Positions 58,445 to 64,000 of a DNA stretch of 64,000 bases are shown here, piece after piece. The notes below the pieces were generated by a model. The model did not search any database and was not told the origin of the DNA. It saw only the letters and a program-made list of their open reading frames with translations. Origin of the DNA: Coprenecus sp949297365 (lineage in GTDB: Bacteria > Bacteroidota > Bacteroidia > Bacteroidales > UBA932); the NCBI GenBank assembly GCA_963931055.1, contig OZ006987.1, positions 496,001 through 560,000 of the forward strand, in the 5' to 3' direction. The translations under genes were made by a program, and so were the position numbers. How positions within the stretch are numbered: position 1 is the stretch's first letter; each line of letters starts with the position of its first letter.

Positions 58445-59783
58445 CTCAAACATAGACAAGCAGATAGACAGTTACTCCGAACTGTTTGACATCTACATGG
58501 ACCGGGGCAAAGTGCCTGAACAGTACGTGGACGACCCTCTGTCACAGTACATGCAGAGCCAGGTGGAGGGCTACCGGGCGATGGTTGAGAAGGACGAGGA
58601 CATCAGGGAACTCCTGCGGGAAAGACTGCTCGGCCTGTATGAGAAACTGCTGCCAGGCATCCTGGAGATTCAGGAAGGCCACAAGGACGAATTGGTACGA
58701 ATAAGGAAGTTCTTCAGTGCAGGTGCCGAAGAGAAAAGACAGCAATGGCCCAGACTCAGGACCTGGCTGACCTACAATTATCCCAAGGACGTGTTCAATG
58801 CGGAAGGATACGCCGGACTTTTTTCCGACAGCGGCATACCCGACAGCCGGCTGCTGGAGGCCATGAGGTACAATTGGGAGTCTGCTGCTGCACTCATGAA
58901 ATGCCGCAGGCTGGAAAGTCTGACCCAGAGCCGTCTGAGAAAGAGGCTGATAGGCATAGGACGGCAAGACTATGAAGACCGCCGTAAGTTGAGGGCCACG
59001 GCATTCCGATATCCCGAGCTGAAAGACATCCTCCAGCAGATAGGCCGTGAGAAAGAAGCCGGAAGCGAAGAGAAGGACATCACCGAGCTGGTCAATATTC
59101 CTATCCTGCTCAGACATTCCACAAGCAAGCAGGAGATAGATGGAGTCACCGTCGGCAACAACCTCACGAACCTCCTGCCTTCCGAATACGCCCTTATAGA
59201 CGAGCCGGTATTTTTCAAGAAATACGTGGACCATCAGCTGCAGCAGTTCAAGTCCAAGCCTCCTACCGTCTTCAAACAGAAAACAGAAAAGATCCGCAGA
59301 CCCGAGCCGAGACTGGAGTCCGGCCCTATAATCCTGGCCATAGACACCAGTCTGTCAATGGCAGGGAAACCGCTGGATATCAGCCACGCACTGCTCACAC
59401 AGATCATCTACCTAGCCCGCAGACAGAGACGGAAATGCTTCCTGATAACCTTCTCTGTCCGCGCCCGCTACATGGAAGTATCCAGGCCCGGACAATACGC
59501 CAAAGTGGAGGAGTTCTTCTCAAAGCGGCTGACCGGCGGCACTGACGGAGAAGAGATGCTGGGTGCCTCGTTCAAAGCCCTTCAGAAAGGCAACTTCTCC
59601 ATGGCCGACATACTGATCATCAGCGACTTCATCTTTCCGATGCCCAAGAAAGCCACCGCTGCGAAGATTCAGGAAGAGAAACTGCGCGGTACCCGTTTTT
59701 ACGGTCTGTACATCGGTTCAAGCAACTCCGGCCCGGGAGGATACGATAAGATTCTGGACAAATATTGGAAGATATCCGTATGA
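58434..59783 (+). CDS. VWA-domain protein (ViaA-like)
   Basis: 449 residues. Helical N-terminal 290 residues, then a VWA domain with the MIDAS motif LAIDTSLSMAGKPLDI near residue 302, KCFLITFSVRARYME and LTGGTDGEEMLGASFKALQ (third metal loop). Partner of the RavA-like ATPase. Ends in DKILDKYWKISV, with an ATGA overlap to the next gene. Confidence 0.88.
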   Translation: MEYNSNIDKQIDSYSELFDIYMDRGKVPEQYVDDPLSQYMQSQVEGYRAMVEKDEDIRELLRERLLGLYEKLLPGILEIQEGHKDELVRIRKFFSAGAEEKRQQWPRLRTWLTYNYPKDVFNAEGYAGLFSDSGIPDSRLLEAMRYNWESAAALMKCRRLESLTQSRLRKRLIGIGRQDYEDRRKLRATAFRYPELKDILQQIGREKEAGSEEKDITELVNIPILLRHSTSKQEIDGVTVGNNLTNLLPSEYALIDEPVFFKKYVDHQLQQFKSKPPTVFKQKTEKIRRPEPRLESGPIILAIDTSLSMAGKPLDISHALLTQIIYLARRQRRKCFLITFSVRARYMEVSRPGQYAKVEEFFSKRLTGGTDGEEMLGASFKALQKGNFSMADILIISDFIFPMPKKATAAKIQEEKLRGTRFYGLYIGSSNSGPGGYDKILDKYWKISV

Positions 59784-60397
59784 CATTCAAGGATCTGCCG
59801 TTTCTCATCAATCCCCGTCTGCGTCTGAGCAGTCCCTATCTGAGAGTAGAGTGGATTGCCATAGACCTGTCGCTGCTGGAGCACGAGGCCGGCTTCCCAT
59901 CCCCGAACAGGGAAGTATATCTTTTCCAAAAACGGCCCGGCATCCTGCGGGAGACCGGTCCAGACACACTGCGTTTCTACTATTCCGACAGCACCGACTT
60001 CAACCGTCTCGGCATACAGCAGTGGCTGCGCGGGCAGATCAAGAAGTTCGTGGAACAGGTGGCCTCGGCTGTCCTGCCTGTGCGCCTGCACGAGCTGGAG
60101 CGCGAAAAAAAACTGCACTGCAGGAATGTCTGCGTGGAGACGCTTCCTAAAGACATTCTCGGACAGTGCAGTTCTCTAAAAGACATCACTTTGTCGCCTA
60201 AGCTGGCGCTTTTCCCAAAGAGGATGTCAGATGCCGTCATGCTGCATGAACTGGCTCACCTCAGGCACCTCAACCACCGCAAGGGGTTCTGGGCATACCT
60301 GTCAGTCCTGCTCGGAGAAGATGCCAACGAGGAAAAGTTCAAAAGTGACATCGCCTACTGCGAACACCGCGACATGATCGACTTCCTCCTGAAATAA
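59780..60397 (+). CDS. DUF45/YgjP-like zinc metallopeptidase
   Basis: 205 residues from ATG 59780. Zinc-binding HELAHLRHLNH (H156, H160, H166) with E157 as catalytic base, the WLRGQIKKFVEQ helix and KLALFPKRMSDAVML strand common to the YgjP/DUF45 (M48-like) family. Third gene of the RavA-ViaA operon, coupled by ATGA. Confidence 0.85.
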   Translation: MTFKDLPFLINPRLRLSSPYLRVEWIAIDLSLLEHEAGFPSPNREVYLFQKRPGILRETGPDTLRFYYSDSTDFNRLGIQQWLRGQIKKFVEQVASAVLPVRLHELEREKKLHCRNVCVETLPKDILGQCSSLKDITLSPKLALFPKRMSDAVMLHELAHLRHLNHRKGFWAYLSVLLGEDANEEKFKSDIAYCEHRDMIDFLLK

Positions 60398-60559
60398 CCC
60401 CTCACTCCGTCAAAGCCATATCCGTAATCCAACAATTGGCTGAATCGTCAGTAAATATAACCTCTCCGTTCTTCCAGATGCACGCATAGGTTCTGGTATA
60501 CGGTGTTGCACTGACTTCTGAATCATACCAGCTGACTTGCCAAAAACGTAACTTGCCGG

Positions 60560-61903
60560 TTATTTTCCGGACTGCCTTAGGCCAAGGGCCGCCCGGGAGT
60601 ACATGTATTCGTCCGCAAACAGCATCCCGCCCTCATACACAAACGAGACAGTGTTTCCGTATCCGTCCAGCAGATCTCCCCCAAACACCCATGTGTCACC
60701 CTCCACGGCCACATCCACCGTACCGTCTACAAATCTTGCCTCGACCTGCTCCTGAAGGTGGAAATACCAGCAGCCCATGTATGTACCGTACTCATAGATT
60801 CCGCTCAGGCCGGTCCATGCCGGAAGCGACACAGCCGTATACGCATCCAACAGTCCCTCATAAGTTCCCGCAGGGACTCCTTCGGAAGATCCGTTGGGGA
60901 CATTGAGATACAGAATTATTGACTGACCCAGTCCGAAATTGGTATTGAGGTCATAGTCATCATCCGCCAGCACCACCATGTACATTTCTGATTCTCCGGT
61001 CTCAAACAGATCACCGAGGTAAGTCTGACTGCCCTGGGTAAACTCCGCCACCTCGCAATCCCCTGTCAGATTGCTCATCTCACCCTCTCCCGAATGGTTG
61101 ATGAAAGAGACCTTGCCCCTGTACTCAAACTCACAATCACCCTCTTCCGTACTCAGCTCACAGACGATCCTGTACCCGTCCTCTCCAAAAGAAGAGACTG
61201 TGACTGTGCCGCCGGTAATCTCACCGTTTCCGGAATACCCGCTTCCGGCACTTATGACGTATGAGCTTCCGTCAGCATTCCATGTATAAGGAGCTCCGTC
61301 CCCCGAACCCATCTCATAGGTTCCCTCCGGCAATCTGGCAAAATCAGGATTGTCCGGAAGATCAAAATTGAGGTCCAGGCATACGATCCGTCCCTCTCCC
61401 ACAGCATCACCCCAGTCATCGACCTCTATATCGCCCTCTATGAAGTTTATCCAGCCGTTTCCCGTACCTGCCTCATAGTAATCCCCGGCATAATAAGCCT
61501 CAGCCCTGATATTCTCCGTCGGCTGTTCTTCCGGATCATCAGGCTCTCCTTCCGCTTTCAGATCAACCTCTTTCTCCGCATATTCGGAATCAATAAAACC
61601 AGCATTGTCACCCGCGTTGGCACGGACACGGATCTTATACGTACCGGGAGCGAGATTGTCGAAGACCCTGCACGTATCGGAAGTCTCCTCCACCGTTCCG
61701 TCAAGATCATACGTATAGGATGCAGCATGTTCCACAGGGCTCCACGAGACCGTGAATCCACTGGCAGTAACATCACTGACCGTCAGCTCGGGTGTATCGA
61801 GAAGTATTGGAGGTGCACCGTTGTTCTTGTCGCACGATGTGACAACCGACAGGCTCACGTATGCGGCGACAGCGCACATAGTCAGAATCAGGAATCTTTT
61901 CAT
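60560..61903 (-). CDS. FN3-domain outer-membrane lipoprotein
   Basis: 447 residues from ATG 61903. Signal MKRFLILTMCAVAAYVSLSV with lipobox VTSC (C24); a fibronectin type III domain (about 36-118: PELTVSDVTASGFTVSWSPV, YKIRVRANAGDNAGF); then two similar beta-sandwich-like halves with GTYEMGSGDGAPYTWNADGS and GTYEGLLDAYTAVSLPAW. Acidic, Bacteroidota-type surface lipoprotein; ligand unknown. No DKNN/SDDDE-type export tag other than the DKNNG after C24. Confidence 0.82.
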   Translation of the reverse strand: MKRFLILTMCAVAAYVSLSVVTSCDKNNGAPPILLDTPELTVSDVTASGFTVSWSPVEHAASYTYDLDGTVEETSDTCRVFDNLAPGTYKIRVRANAGDNAGFIDSEYAEKEVDLKAEGEPDDPEEQPTENIRAEAYYAGDYYEAGTGNGWINFIEGDIEVDDWGDAVGEGRIVCLDLNFDLPDNPDFARLPEGTYEMGSGDGAPYTWNADGSSYVISAGSGYSGNGEITGGTVTVSSFGEDGYRIVCELSTEEGDCEFEYRGKVSFINHSGEGEMSNLTGDCEVAEFTQGSQTYLGDLFETGESEMYMVVLADDDYDLNTNFGLGQSIILYLNVPNGSSEGVPAGTYEGLLDAYTAVSLPAWTGLSGIYEYGTYMGCWYFHLQEQVEARFVDGTVDVAVEGDTWVFGGDLLDGYGNTVSFVYEGGMLFADEYMYSRAALGLRQSGK

Positions 61904-61993
61904 AGATATAAGGTCAATAAGTTTTTTCTTCCTGCAAATATACTGAAATATTCTGTGAATCCCCAAAAAATCACAACAATAAGGAAAAATGTA

Positions 61994-62001
61994 TAACTTT
62001 G
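61994..62001 (+). promoter_or_regulatory. -7 promoter box of the CoA-transferase gene
   Basis: TAACTTTG, exact TAnnTTTG. It favours the ATG at 62031 over the one at 61989. Confidence 0.55.
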
Positions 62002-62030
62002 CGGAAAGCAAATTATCAACAATCTACCAT

Positions 62031-63335
62031 ATGCATAAAGATATCCATTTTGTAAGTGCGGACGAGGCCGTCAAGGTCGTGAAGTCCGGTGACCATATTC
62101 ATTTCAGCAGTGTGGCCGCAGCCCCCAAGGTGCTCATTGACGCTCTCTGCCGCAGAGGCGATGCAGGCGAACTCAGGGACGTGAGGATCCACCACCTCCA
62201 CACCGAGGGCCCCGCTCCCTACACCGACGCCAAGTATGAGGGAATCTTCTTCCATCAGGCATTCTTCGTAGGCGGCAATGTGCGCAAGAGCGTACAGGCC
62301 GGCTATGCCGACTACATCCCCATCTTCCTGAGCGAGACCCAGAGACTCTACCGCAGCGGCGTACTGCCCTGCGACGTGGCCATGATCCAGGTATCCCTCC
62401 CCGACAAGCACGGTTACGTATCCATGGGTACCTCCGTGGACGCCTCCCTGGCCGCCGTCGAATGCGCAAAGCACGTCATCGCAGTGGTCAACAAGCACGT
62501 ACCCCGCGCATGGGGTGACGCCATCATCCCCCTGTCGATGATTGATACCTTCGTAGAGTGCGACTCCGAGCTGGAGCCCGCCCACTTCTCCGAGCCCTCG
62601 CCCATCGAGACAGCCATCGGACGCAACTGCGCCGCCCTGATCGAGGACGGAGCCACCCTGCAGATGGGTATCGGCGCCATTCCCAACGCCGTACTGGCCC
62701 AGCTCGGCGACCACAAGAACCTCGGTATCCACACCGAGATGTTCGCCGACGGCGTCCTGCCCCTCGTTAGGAAAGGTGTGATCAACGGAGCCGAAAAGTG
62801 CATTGACCGCGGCAAGATGGTATCCACCTTCCTCATGGGTTCGCAGGAGGTCTATGACTTCATCGACGACAACCCCATGGTGGCCATGATGGACGTAGGC
62901 TACACCAACGACCCCTACGTCATCGCCAGGAACCCCAAGGTGACAGCCATCAACTCCGCCCTTCAGGTAGACCTCACCGGCCAGGTATGCGCTGACTCCC
63001 TCGGCACCAAGTTCTACTCCGGTGTCGGCGGCCAGATCGACTTCGTCTACGGAGCCTCCATGTCCAAGGGCGGCAAGGCCATCATCGCCATGCCCTCTGT
63101 GACCAACAAGGGCGTCAGCAAGATCGCTCCCGTCCTCACCTCCGGCGCCGGCGTCGTGACCACCCGCAACCACATCCACTGGTTCGTAACCGAGTACGGT
63201 GCGGTGGACCTCTACGGCAAGTCCCTCCAGGAGAGAGCCAAGGCCATCATCAGCGTCGCTCATCCAGACCATCAGGAGGAGCTCGACCGCGCCGCCTTCG
63301 AGCGCTTCGGACCACACTATCACTTCGTCGGCTAA
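62031..63335 (+). CDS. Acetyl-CoA hydrolase/transferase family protein
   Basis: 434 residues from ATG 62031. Family I CoA-transferase with catalytic E236 in GIHTEMFADG, nucleotide/CoA loops LQMGIGAIPNAVLAQL and SGVGGQIDFVYGASMSKGGK, and VTEYGAVDLYGKSLQERA. Resembles 4-hydroxybutyrate, butyrate- or succinyl-CoA:acetate CoA-transferases; the exact acid pair cannot be told from sequence. Role in fermentative acetate/short-chain acid exchange is likely. Strongly codon-biased, so probably highly expressed. Confidence 0.88.
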   Translation: MHKDIHFVSADEAVKVVKSGDHIHFSSVAAAPKVLIDALCRRGDAGELRDVRIHHLHTEGPAPYTDAKYEGIFFHQAFFVGGNVRKSVQAGYADYIPIFLSETQRLYRSGVLPCDVAMIQVSLPDKHGYVSMGTSVDASLAAVECAKHVIAVVNKHVPRAWGDAIIPLSMIDTFVECDSELEPAHFSEPSPIETAIGRNCAALIEDGATLQMGIGAIPNAVLAQLGDHKNLGIHTEMFADGVLPLVRKGVINGAEKCIDRGKMVSTFLMGSQEVYDFIDDNPMVAMMDVGYTNDPYVIARNPKVTAINSALQVDLTGQVCADSLGTKFYSGVGGQIDFVYGASMSKGGKAIIAMPSVTNKGVSKIAPVLTSGAGVVTTRNHIHWFVTEYGAVDLYGKSLQERAKAIISVAHPDHQEELDRAAFERFGPHYHFVG

Positions 63336-63359
63336 GACCCATACGGCCGACAGCAGGAC

Positions 63360-63398
63360 AAAGGCAGTCTCCCTCTATCTGGGACGGCTGCCTTTTTT
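63360..63398 (+). terminator. Terminator of the CoA-transferase gene
   Basis: Arms AAAGGCAG (63360-63367) and CTGCCTTT (63388-63395) followed by TTT, with an inner CCC/GGG pair. 24 bases after the stop. Confidence 0.75.
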
Positions 63399-63428
63399 AT
63401 TCCGGATTTTTCCTTATTTTTGCGCACC

Positions 63429-63776
63429 ATGAGGAAATTCATAAGAAGACATACCGCCGTCAAGCTGCTGCTTCCCATGCTCTTTCTCGCATACATGGGC
63501 AGCATCTCGCTGTTTCCTCATGCCCACATCATAGACGGATGCAAGATCGTACACTCCCATCCTTTCGCCGATGACGGACACAGCCACGACGGGGATTCGG
63601 CCCGCACGATACTGATCCTCTCGACATTCAGCGTTGACGGCAACATCCTGCAGGGCCATCTGCCCTCAGTCTTCCTGCCCCTGTGCGGAGACCTGTCCGT
63701 ACCCTCAGTGCAGGACGGAGCGGCCCAGTGCCATATTCAAACGGAAAACAGGAGAGGCCCTCCTGCGACAGCCTGA
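63429..63776 (+). CDS. Small exported His-rich protein
   Basis: 115 residues from ATG 63429. Basic start and one hydrophobic segment (VKLLLPMLFLAYMGSISLF), then HAHIIDGCKIVHSHPFADDG and HSHDGDSART, giving seven histidines in a short stretch; probably binds a metal in the periplasm. Small proteins like this often precede TonB-dependent metal receptors in Bacteroidales, and an exported gene does follow. Function unproven. Confidence 0.65.
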   Translation: MRKFIRRHTAVKLLLPMLFLAYMGSISLFPHAHIIDGCKIVHSHPFADDGHSHDGDSARTILILSTFSVDGNILQGHLPSVFLPLCGDLSVPSVQDGAAQCHIQTENRRGPPATA

Positions 63777-63907
63777 CATCTGCCCGGCCATCCACCGGCT
63801 GCGGCACAGACCACGGACGCACCGCAAGGCACCGCGTTCATGGCAGCGGCATACGCATACCTGTATCCGGCCGCTGCCCGCAACACAAACGTTTGAATAA
63901 CACACAT

Positions 63908-64000
63908 ATGAACAAGCACATAACAACACTCGCATTATTTATCACCATACTTCTGACACTATTCCCCGTCAAAGCATCATGCACCGACAATGACCCTGAC
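63908..64000 (+). CDS. Exported protein, N-terminus (partial)
   Basis: 31 residues before the window ends: MNKHITTLALFITILLTLFP then VKASCTDNDPD. A signal peptide with a possible cleavage after KAS or a lipobox-like KASC. The rest lies outside; a TonB-dependent receptor or related outer-membrane protein is possible from context only. Confidence 0.6.
   Translation, partial: MNKHITTLALFITILLTLFPVKASCTDNDPD

Overview
The window is a Bacteroidota chromosome segment of fairly high GC, most likely Bacteroidales (an Alistipes/Rikenellaceae-like genome would fit; this is inference). Many genes are preceded by the Bacteroidota -7 box TAnnTTTG, and the gene families (a HydABC-type [FeFe]-hydrogenase operon, DUF4143 and DUF234 ATPases, WYL regulator, RavA/ViaA pair, FN3 lipoprotein) suit an anaerobic gut bacterium. 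No rRNA or ordinary tRNA was seen.

Layout. (1) 1-6324, minus strand: an electron-bifurcating [FeFe]-hydrogenase operon with a regulatory front end (DRTGG, RsbW-like ATPase, hydrogenase-like iron-sulfur protein, DRTGG, PHP, HATPase, HndB-like, HydB, start of HydA). (2) 6422-13502: housekeeping genes (tcdA, mazG, a WYL regulator with a dyad operator, two AAA ATPases, bcp, a DnaQ-like exonuclease, a phosphoesterase). (3) 13503-22661: a decaying accessory island of single genes and remnants: a PD-(D/E)XK protein, a frameshifted SpoU methyltransferase and a second fragment, a DIP1984-like gene, a DUF234 ATPase, hypothetical genes, an antitoxin remnant and an intact RelE-type toxin-antitoxin pair. 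Five sites here share one promoter/operator architecture. (4) About 22.67-56.80 kb: a complete Mu-like transposable myophage. (5) 56809-64000: host DNA again: ravA/viaA-like pair, a DUF45 metallopeptidase, a lipoprotein, a CoA-transferase and the start of a His-rich/exported gene pair.

The prophage. Putative transposase-binding repeats lie at both ends: three AAACGAAAyG sites on the left and three inverted CACGTTTCGTTTT sites on the right. A leftward LexA-type repressor faces an early rightward operon (antirepressor, small proteins, Mpi-type invertase, MuA, MuB, GemA-like, DUF3164). The terminase, portal, gp36-, F- and G-like head genes form a leftward block at 32.4-38.6 kb. Protease, capsid, contractile tail, lysis and fibre genes run rightward from 38.7 to 56.7 kb. 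Two tRNA-like elements lie on the plus strand.

The most striking system is a complete diversity-generating retroelement at the right end of the phage: variable adhesin with a C-terminal variable repeat, a hairpin, an Avd-like gene, a template repeat and a reverse transcriptase. The 115-bp template and variable repeats differ at 13 positions and every difference is at a template adenine, which is direct sequence evidence of adenine-specific mutagenic retrohoming. This type of phage DGR is known in principle (Hankyphage-like phages of Bacteroides), but this copy adds a template embedded in frame upstream of the RT, an invertase, tRNA-like elements and a periodic repeat array at the left end.
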